Below, one piece after another: positions 26,639 through 37,202 of a DNA stretch of 64,000 nucleotides. This stretch comes from Clostridium sp. MB40-C1 (GTDB lineage Bacteria > Bacillota > Clostridia > Clostridiales > Clostridiaceae), in the NCBI RefSeq assembly GCF_030913655.1, contig NZ_CP133189.1, forward strand, positions 2,294,001-2,358,000. Direction: 5' to 3'. Under the pieces are notes generated by a model that was given only the letters and a program-made list of their open reading frames with translations, had not been told where the DNA came from and made no database searches. How positions within the stretch are numbered: the stretch's first letter is position 1; each line of letters opens with the position of its first letter. The translations under genes were made by a program, and so were the position numbers.

Positions 26639-28480
26639 ATGGTTAAATCATTAAAAACTAAAAATGCTTTAATTTATCTATTTTTTGCAATAATATCCAC
26701 TGTAGTAATTGTATTTTCTATAAATAGTATCTATAAATTAAACAAATCTATAGATAAATTCATGGCTAACAACTATAAAAGCATAATTGCAGCTGCTAAT
26801 ATGCTTGAAGCAATAGAAGAACAAAATAATTCAATTTACATGTATATTTATGGTGATAAAGAAAAAAGTTTAGATAAATTTATATCCTACAATCAAGTTT
26901 TTAATAATTGGTATACCGTGGAGTACAATAACATTACTGAAAATGAAGAAAAAGACTATGTTATAAAAATTAACAATTACTATAATAATTACTTTAAATT
27001 TTTTTATAAAATACAAGAACTAAAAAATTCTAGAGGTACTTCTGAGGCAATAAAATATTATAACTCAACAATTTATCCTAAATTTACTGCTTTAAAAAAT
27101 GAGCTTAGAAATTTATCAGAGCTAAATGAGAAAGCTATGTTTAAGAGCAGAGAAACGTTAATAATTAACATTAACAAATCTATAAATGCAATTATATTTT
27201 CAACTGTTATATTCGTACTTAGTGGATTTATCCTATTAAAATATTCAACTAATAAAACCTTAAAATCAGTAGATGCTCTTATGAAAACAATAAAAGATGT
27301 AGATGAAGAAAAACTTCCTACATTAACTCCAATACTTTCTAAAGACGAAATTGGACAGTTAGCTGAAGAATTTAATAATATGACTCATAAATTAAGAAAG
27401 TTTGAAGAAAGTACTCTGGGAAAAGTTTTAGCTGAAAAAAATAAATCTATAACTATAGTAAAAAGCATTCCAGACCCTTTAATTGTTCTTGACAATAATT
27501 ATAAAATACTCCTTTTAAATAAAGCTTGTGAAAAACTATTCTTTATAGAAGAAGCTACTGTGTTAAACACCTATTTTTTAGATGCTATTAATAATACTGT
27601 TTTATTTGATTTTATTTATTCTTCTTCAAAATCGCCTGAAAACCTAGAACCCAAGCAAAAAATTATTTGCATTACCTGTAATGGATTTAATTATTATTTT
27701 GATGTTTTGGTTAGATGCGTAAAAGATGAAAATAAAGGTATGCATGGGGTTGTTGTAGTTCTTCAGAATATAACAAAGACAAAAGAACTTGAAAAAATAA
27801 AAAATGATTTTGTATCCGTAATTTCTCATGAATTTAAAACGCCACTTACTTCTATAATGATGGGCGCTACATTAATGGAAGAAACTGATCTAGGCCTACT
27901 TAATGAAAAACAAAAGCAAATTATTAAAACAATAAAAGAAGATGGTTATAAACTAAATAATTTAGTAACTAATTTATTAAAACTATCTAAGCTAGAATCT
28001 AAAGAATCTATTTTTACCATAAGTGTTTGTAATATTAATGATATAATTAAAAATTCAATCAATAATTTTAAGAAACAAATTCTTAATAAAAAAATAAATT
28101 TACATTATAAAGAAAATAGTACTTTACCTTTTGTTAAAGTGGATCCTGACAAAATAAGCTGGGTAATTAACAATCTTATTTCTAATGCATTAAAATATAT
28201 AGATAATGGTGATATGATAAAAATTAAAACTTTTTTGCAGGAAGATAAATTATGTGTATCTGTTATCGATAATGGTAGGGGAATTCCTGAAGATTATATT
28301 GAATATATATTTAATAAGTTTATACAAGTAACTAATGAAGATTCAGAAAATGATGGGACTGGTTTAGGTCTTTCTATTGCCAAAGAAATAGTTGAGGCTC
28401 ATGGTGGTGAAATTTGGTGTGAAAGCCAACTTAACAAAGGTTCTTCATTTACATTCACCCTTCCAATTGCTAACCAATAA
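26639..28480 (+). CDS. membrane sensor histidine kinase with HAMP and PAS
   Basis: 613 residues. A first membrane helix (10-31), an extracytoplasmic helical sensor (about 32-180), a second helix (183-203), HAMP (about 204-257), PAS (about 268-380, [21 protein letters not shown]), HisKA with SHEFKTPLT and His397, and HATPase with [16 protein letters not shown] and [13 protein letters not shown]. Layout fits PhoR/NtrY-like kinases. It starts at ATG 26639 after GAGGAGG. The response regulator 160 bp downstream on the same strand is the obvious partner. Confidence 0.93.
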   Translation: MVKSLKTKNALIYLFFAIISTVVIVFSINSIYKLNKSIDKFMANNYKSIIAAANMLEAIEEQNNSIYMYIYGDKEKSLDKFISYNQVFNNWYTVEYNNITENEEKDYVIKINNYYNNYFKFFYKIQELKNSRGTSEAIKYYNSTIYPKFTALKNELRNLSELNEKAMFKSRETLIININKSINAIIFSTVIFVLSGFILLKYSTNKTLKSVDALMKTIKDVDEEKLPTLTPILSKDEIGQLAEEFNNMTHKLRKFEESTLGKVLAEKNKSITIVKSIPDPLIVLDNNYKILLLNKACEKLFFIEEATVLNTYFLDAINNTVLFDFIYSSSKSPENLEPKQKIICITCNGFNYYFDVLVRCVKDENKGMHGVVVVLQNITKTKELEKIKNDFVSVISHEFKTPLTSIMMGATLMEETDLGLLNEKQKQIIKTIKEDGYKLNNLVTNLLKLSKLESKESIFTISVCNINDIIKNSINNFKKQILNKKINLHYKENSTLPFVKVDPDKISWVINNLISNALKYIDNGDMIKIKTFLQEDKLCVSVIDNGRGIPEDYIEYIFNKFIQVTNEDSENDGTGLGLSIAKEIVEAHGGEIWCESQLNKGSSFTFTLPIANQ

Positions 28481-28637
28481 AGCCCTATTAAATACTTTTA
28501 ACAATGTATTTAATATTTATATGTAATCATTATTACTAAACATATATTATTTAACACCACTACTACTGAATACATATTAAGATTACAAAAGAACTATTTA
28601 ATAATTTCTAAAAATAATATTGTATGAGGATGAAAAA

Positions 28638-29210
28638 ATGAAAAAAGCATTAATTGTAGACGATACAAAGAATATTAGAATGTTGCTTACAACTTGTTTA
28701 GAAGTTATGGGATATGAAGTTGTAACAGCAAGCAACGGACAAGAAGCATTAGATTTATTTGAACATAATACATTCGATTTAGCATTAATTGATATAAAAA
28801 TGATTAAAATAAGTGGAACTGAAGTTTTAAGGAAAATAAGAGCTAAGGGTATTGATACTCCTGTAGTTATCATGACTGCTTTTGCCACAGTAAAAAATGC
28901 TGTTGAATGCACTAAACTTGGTGCAGCAGCCTATCTTCAAAAACCTTTTACTGCTGAAAAAATCAAAATAATTTTATCTGAAATAGAAAACTCTAACGAA
29001 ATAGATTCAAATCTTATAAATCTTATATCAAAATCTAAAGAAATGATTAATAATGGAGATATAAATGAAGCATTTAATATTCTAAAAAAAGCTCTATCAA
29101 TTAATCCAAGTTACTCAGAATGTTATACATTAATTGGTAAAATATACGAATTAAAAGGCGATATTGAAAAAGCTAAAAAATTTTATAAAGCCTCTAAATG
29201 TTTTGATTAA
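28638..29210 (+). CDS. response regulator with receiver and TPR output
   Basis: 190 residues from ATG 28638 after GAGGATGAAAAA. The receiver (about 1-120) has VDDTKN, the phospho-acceptor in LALIDIKM, IMTAFATVKNA and LQKPF, in the NtrC/Spo0F style. In place of a DNA-binding domain it ends with tetratricopeptide-like helices (about 130-190): NNGDINEAFNILKKALSINPS and ELKGDIEKAKKFYKAS. Output is thus by protein contact, as in phosphorelays or turnover control. It follows a sensor kinase on the same strand. Confidence 0.87.
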   Translation: MKKALIVDDTKNIRMLLTTCLEVMGYEVVTASNGQEALDLFEHNTFDLALIDIKMIKISGTEVLRKIRAKGIDTPVVIMTAFATVKNAVECTKLGAAAYLQKPFTAEKIKIILSEIENSNEIDSNLINLISKSKEMINNGDINEAFNILKKALSINPSYSECYTLIGKIYELKGDIEKAKKFYKASKCFD

Positions 29211-29224
29211 TATATAAAAGAAAC

Positions 29225-29300
29225 TGTGTCAAAATAAATTTCATCTACAATATATTGCAAAAATTAATTAATCTATTGTACTGTTTTTTATTTCGACACA
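29225..29300. repeat. palindromic hairpin between convergent genes, family 3
   Basis: TGTGTCAAAATAAA pairs imperfectly with TTTATTTCGACACA, with an inner CTACAATATATTG / CTATTGTA part. It lies between the regulator stop and the convergent chemotaxis gene stop, so it may end both transcripts. It shares design and core with 4832-4936. Confidence 0.6.
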
Positions 29301-29346
29301 ATTATTTCAAATTATATATTTAGGCATTTCTTTATCATAATTTTTA

Positions 29347-31362
29347 CTATTCTGTTTTGAATTTTCCAACAGCATCTAACATCTCATGTGACATATTAGC
29401 CAAGTTTTGAGCTGAATTTGCAACTTCCATGCTTGATGAATTCATCTCTTCAGAAGATGCTGCTACTTCTTCTGATGAAGCTGCTACTTCTTCTGATACA
29501 GAAGATATAAATTCTATTTTGTCTAGAATAGTATTCTTTTTACTTTCTATATCCTTAGTAGATTCTGTTATACTTTCTATTTTAGGATCCATCTCTTCTA
29601 CAGCTGTTGATATTGATTTAAATGACTTTATAGCTGTATCTATGTCTCCTCTTTGTTTTTTTAGCTCATCATTCATCACATCTGAAGTCTCAACCATATT
29701 TTTTGTATCTTTTAAAATATTGCTAATCAACACATATATATTTTGTGAGGATTCTCTACTCTTTTCCGCGAGCTTTCTTATTTCATCTGCAACAACTGCA
29801 AAGCCTTTTCCTGCTTCTCCAGCTCTAGCTGATTCAATAGCTGCATTTAATGCTAATAAATTAGTTTGTTCTGAAATACTGTTAATTAAAGCTGTTATTT
29901 CATTTATCTTTTCTATATTTGTTCCAACTTGAGAAATTTTTTCTATAAACTCATTGTATACGTCAGATATCTTTTCAACAGATTTAACTACATTTCCCAT
30001 ATCCTCATTACTAGAATTTGCCATACCACTTATTTTCGTTGACATGTCATTAACTTCTGAAACATCATTTACCATACTATTCAATCTGTCACTAAATTCA
30101 TTTAAGAATAAAACTATATTTCCTATAGCCTCTGTTTGTTCCCCTGTTCCTTCTGCAACTTGCTGTATTGCTGTAGATATATTTTCAGTAGACGAAGTAA
30201 ATTCTTCTGATAAAGCTGATAAATTTGATGAATGTCCATCGATGTTTTCAGAATTGGATTTTATGGTTCCTATTATATCTGTTATTGATACTTGCATCGC
30301 TTTCAATGCTCTTGCCATATCTCCTATTTCATCATTTCTATTTTCATATTTTCCATGGAATTTTGCAGTAAAATCCCCTGTTGAAAGAACTTGTATATGA
30401 TTTCTTAATGCCTTTAAAACTGTAGCTATTTTACCAGAAATAACTGAAATAATTACAGTTGCCATAGCTAGAGCTATTATAGTTAAAAATACTATACTTT
30501 TATTTAAAGTTCCTAATTGACTTAAAAGATCATTTTTTTCAACTATTATACCTAATCCCCATCCTGTGGACTTTATAGGGGAATATGCTATACATTTAGT
30601 AACTCCCTTATAATTATATGTTCCTACTCCAGTTTCACCTACAGACATTTTTTTCTCTATATCTGCCAGCTCTTTTAACTTAGGATCATCTTTAACCATA
30701 TTTTGAGTATTCTCTTTCTTTTTAACTAATTCTTTATCTTTATGAGCGATAATTACTCCTTCTTTATTTACAATATAGGACTCTCCAGTTTTACAAAACT
30801 TTATATTATTAGTAATATCGCTTATATCATTACCGCTTCTTACTATAGTTAAAACACCTACTATTTTATTTTCAAAATTCTTAATAGGTGCTGAATATGT
30901 AATAAGCATAGCTCCATTATCTTCTTTATCTTGGCTTACAAAAGGTTCTGTTGCATTACTCTCTCCTTTTACTGCTTTTTGAAAATACTCCCTATTTTTT
31001 ATATCTGTTACAGTACCATTTAATAATCTACATGTACCATTTAAATCTGTTATACTTAACATAAGATGTCCATGTTTTTTTTGTTCACTTTCTAAAAATT
31101 GCTTTTTTGCTTCCCATGTAACCTTCTCATCTCTTATAACTGGAGTATTTGCTATCATTTCTGCCATATCAATTTTTGTGTTAATAGTTTCTTCTACACT
31201 TGAAGTAGCCTGTTTACTCATTTGTAACATTAAATTTTTTGAATTACTCTCAAGCGCATTATTTGCAAGTTTATAAGAACTAAATCCAAATCCTAAACAA
31301 ATAATACCTATTACAACTAATAAATATTCCATCATTTTTCTTCTTAAACTTTTAAACTTCAT
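29347..31362 (-). CDS. methyl-accepting chemotaxis protein with Cache sensor
   Basis: 671 residues. Two membrane helices (about 13-32 and 285-305) enclose a dCache-type sensor (about 35-280) containing [18 protein letters not shown] and [20 protein letters not shown] (about 310-365) and a long signalling coiled coil follow, with the conserved hairpin tip [33 protein letters not shown] split across residues about 480-515. It ends without a CheR-tether pentapeptide. It should control flagellar motors through CheA/CheW; no che genes are in the window. The ligand is unknown. Confidence 0.93.
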   Translation of the reverse strand: MKFKSLRRKMMEYLLVVIGIICLGFGFSSYKLANNALESNSKNLMLQMSKQATSSVEETINTKIDMAEMIANTPVIRDEKVTWEAKKQFLESEQKKHGHLMLSITDLNGTCRLLNGTVTDIKNREYFQKAVKGESNATEPFVSQDKEDNGAMLITYSAPIKNFENKIVGVLTIVRSGNDISDITNNIKFCKTGESYIVNKEGVIIAHKDKELVKKKENTQNMVKDDPKLKELADIEKKMSVGETGVGTYNYKGVTKCIAYSPIKSTGWGLGIIVEKNDLLSQLGTLNKSIVFLTIIALAMATVIISVISGKIATVLKALRNHIQVLSTGDFTAKFHGKYENRNDEIGDMARALKAMQVSITDIIGTIKSNSENIDGHSSNLSALSEEFTSSTENISTAIQQVAEGTGEQTEAIGNIVLFLNEFSDRLNSMVNDVSEVNDMSTKISGMANSSNEDMGNVVKSVEKISDVYNEFIEKISQVGTNIEKINEITALINSISEQTNLLALNAAIESARAGEAGKGFAVVADEIRKLAEKSRESSQNIYVLISNILKDTKNMVETSDVMNDELKKQRGDIDTAIKSFKSISTAVEEMDPKIESITESTKDIESKKNTILDKIEFISSVSEEVAASSEEVAASSEEMNSSSMEVANSAQNLANMSHEMLDAVGKFKTE

Positions 31363-31775
31363 AATATCCTCCTTCTTTTGTTAGTAACTATATTTTAAAA
31401 CAATATTGTTTGTGAAATCATGTGTTATAAACCTATTCTTAAAACATAGTTTTTTATTTTGTTTAGTCTTCATATTACTTTATATTATAATTCAATTAAT
31501 CTAAGTCTTATAAATACTTAACACAACCTTCCCCTTTTTAGTAATTTGTACATAACAATTATTTTATCGTTATTTATTCCACATTCTTCAACAAATATTC
31601 CATATTTTTAACAAAACAAGATACTTTATCTTATGAATTCGTTTTTATAAATACATTTTTTCATAGTAAATTTATTTTATAGAACTGAAAATATTTCTAA
31701 TCACCATATTTGAATATGTAGAAATGATACAAAAATGCTTTTACTGATAATATACAGATATTAGTGATAAGTTAG
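31363..31775. other. AT-rich gene-free stretch
   Basis: No coding frame or hairpin worth naming was seen between the chemotaxis gene start and repeat copy B. It should hold the promoter of the chemotaxis gene. Confidence 0.4.
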
Positions 31776-31953
31776 GAAATTGCATAATTGAAAAATATAT
31801 AACTCCATACAAGTTTCATTGTTCCCTGCTTCGAAAATTTCTCTTATCAAGGTTCAGAATAAACTTAAAATGTAGTAAAAGAGAAATTTCAAGGCGCTGC
31901 TCACAACAAAACTTGCATTCCATATTTTGAATTTGTAATTATGCAATTTGCTC
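31776..31953 (-). repeat. palindromic MITE-like repeat, copy B
   Basis: The inverse complement of copy A (11328-11508) with about eight differences over 178-181 bases. The inverted ends read AAATTGCATAATT and AATTATGCAATTT. The two halves fold on each other. The close match between copies 20 kb apart implies recent movement or gene conversion. Confidence 0.85.
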
Positions 31954-32110
31954 AAGTAAGTAATTAACCAAATATTCAAAAATAATAAGCTTATTTTAAG
32001 AAACTTAGTTAACACTGTATGTAGCTGAACTGTCTGGTTTAGAAAAATAATATGAGGAGATTGTTGTTTAACAGGCATCATATAAATTACTTTCTAGCTT
32101 ATTAAATAAA

Positions 32111-32150
32111 GAAGAGAATAGATAATTATACAAAATTATCTATTCTCTTC
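32111..32150 (-). terminator. terminator of hypothetical membrane gene
   Basis: A perfect 17-bp stem, GAAGAGAATAGATAATT with its complement, lies 19 bp after the stop at 32169 and runs into TTTATTTAAT on the minus strand. Confidence 0.85.
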
Positions 32151-32168
32151 TTTATAGTGTTCATTATT

Positions 32169-32711
32169 TTAATTTTTTCTTTTATTTTTATATCTTTTAT
32201 ATATTTTAAAATATATAATTGTCCAAATAACAAATATAGTTCCATTGAAAATCATGATATTTTTTTCATAATATAAAATGGGAATAAAAAAGATTCTTTT
32301 TATTATATTCCCTAGAACTATTGTGATTATAACCCAACTCACTAGGAATCCTTTAATTCCCAAAAATAATGTTCCCATAATATCTATAATTATACTTATT
32401 ATATTTTTGTGAAATTTGTACTTTTTCACATTTGCATTTTTTTTTATTTTCTTAATAAGAAAATCTGCTTCTTTCATAGTTTGAATTATTGAATTATCAT
32501 AATCAGGATTAATTTTTAAATATTTTTTTCTTAAATTGGAATAAGTATCAATATTAATAAAGTTATCCATACTACAGTTTATGAGTACTTTACTGTAATA
32601 TGTATATATTTCTTTTTCTATTTCTCCATAATAAGATGGTATTTCAAAATAAGAAATTATTTTTTTTAATGCAATTTCTAAATTATTTAAATCATCTGGA
32701 TTTGTTAGCAT
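32169..32711 (-). CDS. hypothetical membrane protein
   Basis: 180 residues. The first 100 are helical, acidic then lysine-rich (IKKIKKNANVKKYKFHK), and the rest holds two or three membrane segments (about 106-135 and 150-168) with a basic tail YKRYKNKRKN. I recognise no family. A good terminator directly downstream and no overlap with other frames support it as a real gene. It sits between two chemotaxis receptor genes but shares no obvious function. Confidence 0.6.
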   Translation of the reverse strand: MLTNPDDLNNLEIALKKIISYFEIPSYYGEIEKEIYTYYSKVLINCSMDNFINIDTYSNLRKKYLKINPDYDNSIIQTMKEADFLIKKIKKNANVKKYKFHKNIISIIIDIMGTLFLGIKGFLVSWVIITIVLGNIIKRIFFIPILYYEKNIMIFNGTIFVIWTIIYFKIYKRYKNKRKN

Positions 32712-32801
32712 CTTAAATAAATTCCCTTTATTTCCTTTTTTAAATTTTTTTATTATTTGAAATTTCAGTTGAAAATCTAATGTTTTATCTTTTAACTATA
32801 A

Positions 32802-34511
32802 TTAAACTGTAAACTTAGATATTACTTGAATTAATCCTTCTGCATTTTCCTTTGAATCTTCTGTTTGTTTTATTATATCTCCTGATTTGTCAGTGACTAT
32901 CATAGTACTTTGAGCAATACTAGTAGTATTATTAGCTCCTTCTGTTGTTGAAGTAGTTATTTCCTCTATAGCAGTTGTTAGACTATTAATTGCATATTTT
33001 ACTTCATTAGAAGTATTGTTAAAGTCATCCATAAGCCTATTAAATACTTCCGCGTCCTTTTTATAATCATCACCTATTTTAACCATATTAGAGTAATCTT
33101 TTAATACTTTATTATTTATAAAATCTAATACTTCTAACGCTCCATTAGACAAATTCTCAACTGCACTTAATACTACTGCTGTTACTTTTTTAATTTCATT
33201 TACAGTAAGATTAGATTGTTCTGCTAATTTTCTTATTTCCTCTGCAACCACTGAGAATCCTTTACCTGCCTCTCCTGCTCTTGAAGCTTCTATAGCAGCA
33301 TTTAAAGCTAAAAGGTTTGTTTGAGAAGATATATTAAGTATAGTTTCTGAGAATATGTTTATATTTTCTACTACTTTACAATCCTCTATAGCTTGTTCCA
33401 ATTTTTCTTTAGTACTGTCATATATAGTGCTTGTATCATTTTCAGCATTTAAAGCCTTTTCTCTTAAAGCTATAGCTCTATTGTTAACTTCTAAGGAAGA
33501 ACTTACTCCCTCTTCTGCTTTTTGAGCTATTAACTCAACAGCTTGGTTTATTTCAAAGGCTGTAGCATTCATTTCTTCTGTAGATGCAGCTGTTTCTTGC
33601 ATTCCTGCTGATAATTGTTCTGTAGTTGCATGAACATCCTCTATTTCACCATTTAATTCTTCCATATTTTTAGCTATACTTTCTACATTTTCAGTAGTAA
33701 TTCTTGTTTTATTATTAACTTCTAAAATAATTTCTCTTAAATTTGATATAAATTGATTAAAAGCATTTGCTAACTCTTTAAACTCATCTTTAGAATTAAC
33801 TTCAATTCTTTTAGTTAAATCTCCACCACTAGTTGCTAAAGTTTCTAATTCACCTTTTAATAAATTAATAGGGCTTAGAATACTTTTTATAATAATAAAT
33901 GCTATAAATGAACTTATAATTATTATTATTAAACTTAATGCTACAAATATTTTTTTTGTCACATTATATGCTGAATCACCTTCATCACTTAACTGCTTAC
34001 TTGCTTTTTCATTAAAAGATACTAACTTTTCAAGATCTTCACTAACTTTATCAAAATAATTTTTACCTTCACCTTTCATTATTGCCATAGCTTCTTGTGT
34101 TTTCATTTGATTACTTAATCCAATGACTTTTTTATTTAAAATTAAATATTGCTCCCAAGAACTGGTTACCTCATTATATAATTTTTCGTCTTCTCCTCCA
34201 TTAATAGTATTTTTATAGTTATTTAAACTTTCCTGGATTTCATTATTTAGTTCTTCCATAATTTTTTCATTATTACCCATCTCTTCTTTAGATGAAGATA
34301 TTATATGCTCATATTGAGATATTCTAAAATCTGAAGTTAAAGTATTTACTAGTTGAGAATATTTTAAAGCTGGCAATACTTTATAAGCTATAGTAGTAGA
34401 ATGCTGATTTACATTTTTAAGAACACTACTAGAGTATATAGATTCTCCTGCTATTAGTAATATAAAAAATACTACTAATGATATTAATTTGGTTTTTACA
34501 CTTGCTTTCAT
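32802..34511 (-). CDS. methyl-accepting chemotaxis protein with four-helix-bundle sensor
   Basis: 569 residues from the ATG at 34511, 7-8 nt after GGAGGG. Membrane helices at about 9-28 and 188-210 bound a helical 4HB_MCP-type sensor with few aromatic pockets. HAMP (about 211-265) is followed by the signalling domain with the hairpin tip [26 protein letters not shown] in parts at about 400-430. The C-terminal half has many short threonine-serine-alanine runs, as usual. The signal is not known. Confidence 0.92.
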   Translation of the reverse strand: MKASVKTKLISLVVFFILLIAGESIYSSSVLKNVNQHSTTIAYKVLPALKYSQLVNTLTSDFRISQYEHIISSSKEEMGNNEKIMEELNNEIQESLNNYKNTINGGEDEKLYNEVTSSWEQYLILNKKVIGLSNQMKTQEAMAIMKGEGKNYFDKVSEDLEKLVSFNEKASKQLSDEGDSAYNVTKKIFVALSLIIIIISSFIAFIIIKSILSPINLLKGELETLATSGGDLTKRIEVNSKDEFKELANAFNQFISNLREIILEVNNKTRITTENVESIAKNMEELNGEIEDVHATTEQLSAGMQETAASTEEMNATAFEINQAVELIAQKAEEGVSSSLEVNNRAIALREKALNAENDTSTIYDSTKEKLEQAIEDCKVVENINIFSETILNISSQTNLLALNAAIEASRAGEAGKGFSVVAEEIRKLAEQSNLTVNEIKKVTAVVLSAVENLSNGALEVLDFINNKVLKDYSNMVKIGDDYKKDAEVFNRLMDDFNNTSNEVKYAINSLTTAIEEITTSTTEGANNTTSIAQSTMIVTDKSGDIIKQTEDSKENAEGLIQVISKFTV

Positions 34512-34912
34512 AAGTTTTCCCTCCACTTAAAAATTGAATTTAGTCTTATGTTTATTAAATATTATGTTCTCTTTTAAATTATAAAATTGTTCTTACTTTA
34601 TATTGCATTTAATTTAATCCAAAAAAAATAATTCGAAATACGAATTTTAATGTAATTTAATACTATATTATTTTTAATACCACAAACATTTTTTACCAAA
34701 ATGTTGTATATACTTCCTTTTAAGTATATCACCTTTAATTTTACAATCAATAGTTAATAGTAAATTTTTTTTATCTTTATACAAGTTAACAAATTATTTA
34801 AATACTGTAGTGTAAAATAAACATTTACAACTAATATTTCATTTAATTCAGCTTATATTACTACATTATAAAACTAATATTCACTCCAAAACCCTATAGT
34901 TAAAACAAAATA
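34512..34912. other. AT-rich gene-free stretch
   Basis: About 400 bp upstream of the chemotaxis gene. I see no hairpin, repeat copy or coding frame I can support. Confidence 0.4.
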
Positions 34913-34950
34913 AAACGGAGTATAAATAAATTTTTATTTATACTCCGTTT
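34913..34950 (-). terminator. terminator of Rrf2 gene
   Basis: Perfect 18-bp arms (AAACGGAGTATAAATAAA and complement) with a 2-nt loop, 21 bp after the stop at 34971. It ends in a T-rich run on the minus strand. Confidence 0.85.
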
Positions 34951-34970
34951 ATAACATGTATTCACTTTTA

Positions 34971-35390
34971 TTAAATTTCTAAGCTCTTTTCTAAAATCTG
35001 TTCAAAATTTACTGATTCTAACTCTGAAAGTATCTTGTTTTGTACTTCCTGAAGTACCGAATGTATTTCACAGGTACTTGCTCTATTTAAATTGCATTTA
35101 GTTGGATCATCAAGACATTTATTTATATTAATAGGCCCTTCGATAGCCTCTACAATACTCTTTAAGTTTATATCTTTAGGCATTTTGTTAAGAGCATATC
35201 CTCCACTAACACCTCTATAAGATTGAACAATTCCTGCTTGTTTTAATTTCCTTAAAAGTTTTAATAAAAACCTTAGTGGGATATTTTCTTCTTCTGAAAT
35301 AACCTTTGCTTCTATTTTTTCACCATACCCTAACTTACATAGGTATAACACAACTCTTAAAGCATAATCTACTTCTTGGTTAAATCTCAT
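34971..35390 (-). CDS. Rrf2-family regulator with cysteine cluster
   Basis: 139 residues from the ATG at 35390, 6 nt after AGGAGGG. An N-terminal winged helix (FNQEVDYALRVVLYLCK, FLLKLLRKLKQAGIVQSYRGVSGGYAL) is followed by NKCLDDPTKCNLNRASTCEIH, where three cysteines are spaced as in Fe-S cluster-binding members such as IscR and NsrR. It may sense iron-sulphur state, oxygen or nitric oxide. A perfect palindrome lies just upstream (35408-35434) and is the likely autoregulatory operator. The azoreductase gene is next upstream on the same strand. Confidence 0.88.
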   Translation of the reverse strand: MRFNQEVDYALRVVLYLCKLGYGEKIEAKVISEEENIPLRFLLKLLRKLKQAGIVQSYRGVSGGYALNKMPKDINLKSIVEAIEGPININKCLDDPTKCNLNRASTCEIHSVLQEVQNKILSELESVNFEQILEKSLEI

Positions 35391-35407
35391 ATTATCCCTC
35401 CTAATTA

Positions 35408-35434
35408 AAACCTGCACTTATTTAGTGCAGGTTT
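35408..35434. promoter_or_regulatory. perfect palindrome, probable Rrf2 operator
   Basis: AAACCTGCACT and AGTGCAGGTTT are separated by 5 nt. It ends 18 nt before the Rrf2 gene start and overlaps the leader next to its ribosome site. It could instead be a weak terminator for the azoreductase gene, but only four T follow on that strand. Confidence 0.6.
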
Positions 35435-35516
35435 AATATATCATTACTATATTTATATGTCAATAATATTTACAGATGAACTCTTATATACGTTTTTAGT
35501 TACTAATTAAATTACC

Positions 35517-36188
35517 TTAAACTCTACCTCCTAATATTGGTTCTCTAGATAATTTATTAATAACTCTATCAACATCTTCATATGCCCTACTTATAGCTTC
35601 ATCTCTGCCAATCTCAGGCATATTAACACCTTGAATAAGTATTTTTTCAAATTTATTTATACCAAGAAATTTAAATATATCATGACAGTAATCAACTCCA
35701 TGATTAAATTGACCACTAAATATTTTTGGATAAATTCCTCCTGAAGATTGAATATAAATCATATTTCTTTCTTTATCATTCAAAAGACCTTTTATCTCAT
35801 CTGGTGCCACTTTAATTACTTTATTGTTAAGTATAACACAATCTAAGTATCTTTTAAGTCTCGATGGAAAGCTCACACTCCACATTGGTGCAGCAATTAC
35901 ATAAGTATCTGCACTTACAAACTGATCACACAATTGATTTATTCTATCAACTGCTTTTTTATCTTCTTGTGACAAAGAGTTATACTCAGAGCCACAAACA
36001 GTATCTGCTACTCCATTCACTAATTTATGATTTATCTCAGGTATATCTTCATTATAAATATCTAATTCTTCTAAAACATAATCTGTGTTTTTACTAAGAA
36101 ATCTGTTTACAAATTCCCTTCCTATAGTTTTACTTACAGACATATTTTCTGGTTTTGAGTTAACCGAAATATATAATAATTTTTTCAA
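35517..36188 (-). CDS. azoR: FMN-dependent NADH-azoreductase
   Basis: 223 residues from a TTG at 36188 placed 5-6 nt after GGAGGTGG; an ATG at 36203 overlaps that site and is less likely. The flavodoxin-like fold starts LLYISVNSKPENMSVSKTIG and includes the flavin-site APMWSVSFPSRLKRYLD and YIQSSGGIY. It reduces quinones or azo compounds in a two-electron step using NADH. Next to an Rrf2 regulator it may belong to a redox-stress response. Confidence 0.9.
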   Translation of the reverse strand: MKKLLYISVNSKPENMSVSKTIGREFVNRFLSKNTDYVLEELDIYNEDIPEINHKLVNGVADTVCGSEYNSLSQEDKKAVDRINQLCDQFVSADTYVIAAPMWSVSFPSRLKRYLDCVILNNKVIKVAPDEIKGLLNDKERNMIYIQSSGGIYPKIFSGQFNHGVDYCHDIFKFLGINKFEKILIQGVNMPEIGRDEAISRAYEDVDRVINKLSREPILGGRV

Positions 36189-36252
36189 AATAACCACCTC
36201 CATAAATTTATGGTTATTTTTTGCTTAATATTTTAATTTATTCAGATATTAT

Positions 36253-36325
36253 ATTGCCTCATAATTCATATATGCAATAAAATATAAAAATAGTTTACAT
36301 TCGTATATTTTATATTTGTATTTAC
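36253..36325. repeat. palindromic repeat, family 2, short copy
   Basis: TTGCCTCATAATTCATATATGCAATAAAATATAAAA is followed by an inverse TTTTATATTTGTATT, given here in pieces. It resembles the ends at 46902-47048. Confidence 0.45.
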
Positions 36326-36350
36326 TTTTTTGTTGTGAAATTTTAATTAT

Positions 36351-37202
36351 CTATAAATCCCTCTTTTGAAATTTTCTAATAGCTAAAATAATCATAGCTA
36401 TAATATAAATAGTAATATAAATCATCATAAAAGAACTAGGCTGAACATTTCCCCCCAGCATACTTTCTATATTAAAATTCAATCCCGATTTAGTTGTAAA
36501 TAAAATGGAAGATGCTTTTCTATATACTATATCAGAAGGAATTATAAGACTTGTTATAATTCCTATATTACTAATAACTGATTTTGCAACCTGATCTGTT
36601 AAAACAAAGCTTATTCTTTCTAAAAAGCCTCCTATCATACCTAAAAAATATAAAATAACTAATATAACTCCTGCTCCTACTGTTGATGTACGGCAACTTA
36701 AAAATATTCCTATTGAAACCAAAAGTATAGGCAAAATATAAATTATCAATAAAGATCTTATTATTGCTCCTAATGCAAAATTAATAACTTCTCCTTTTCC
36801 AAAAAACATATTTATACCTATAATACCTAAATATATTATGGTTACATAAGGAATAAGTATTGATAAAAGCCCAATAAATTTTCCTAATACTATTTCGTAT
36901 CTTGCTATAGGTTTTGATAAAATAGCATCATAAGTACCATTTTCAATGTCTGATGAAATTGCACCTACACTTGAAAATACAGATAAAAAAGCTATTATAA
37001 ACCCACCAACATAAATACCCATAGATATAAATTGACTCAAAAATCCCAACTTAACAACAGCTTCTTGATTTGCTAAACCAACATATGCATACTTTGCAGC
37101 AACTCCATAAAGAGCAAGAAAAATAGCGGTAAGTATAATAGTGATATGTAGTATTTTCTTTTCTTTCATTTCAAGAAATGTAAGTCTTATTATAGTACTC
37201 AT
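36351..37202 (-). CDS. ABC-2-type permease
   Basis: 283 residues with six hydrophobic segments (near 17-38, 57-80, 105-130, 140-170, 175-200 and 255-273). The loop DIENGTYDAILSKPIARYEIVLGKFIGLL is characteristic of NatB/ABC-2 exporters. It overlaps the ATPase gene by 4 bases and ends the operon of sigma, anti-sigma and ABC genes. Confidence 0.88.
   Translation of the reverse strand: MSTIIRLTFLEMKEKKILHITIILTAIFLALYGVAAKYAYVGLANQEAVVKLGFLSQFISMGIYVGGFIIAFLSVFSSVGAISSDIENGTYDAILSKPIARYEIVLGKFIGLLSILIPYVTIIYLGIIGINMFFGKGEVINFALGAIIRSLLIIYILPILLVSIGIFLSCRTSTVGAGVILVILYFLGMIGGFLERISFVLTDQVAKSVISNIGIITSLIIPSDIVYRKASSILFTTKSGLNFNIESMLGGNVQPSSFMMIYITIYIIAMIILAIRKFQKRDL

Noticed and set aside
28598-28912. 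104-codon minus-strand frame opposite the receiver-TPR regulator
   Set aside because: Antisense to a clear receiver domain; no ribosome site.
29429-30400. Two long plus-strand open frames opposite the chemotaxis gene
   Set aside because: They are serine-rich mirror frames of the conserved signalling and HAMP coding sequence and have no ribosome sites.
31854-32081. 75-codon minus-strand open frame
   Set aside because: Its C-terminal-to-middle part lies in repeat copy B and it has no proper ribosome site; copy A does not keep it as a gene.
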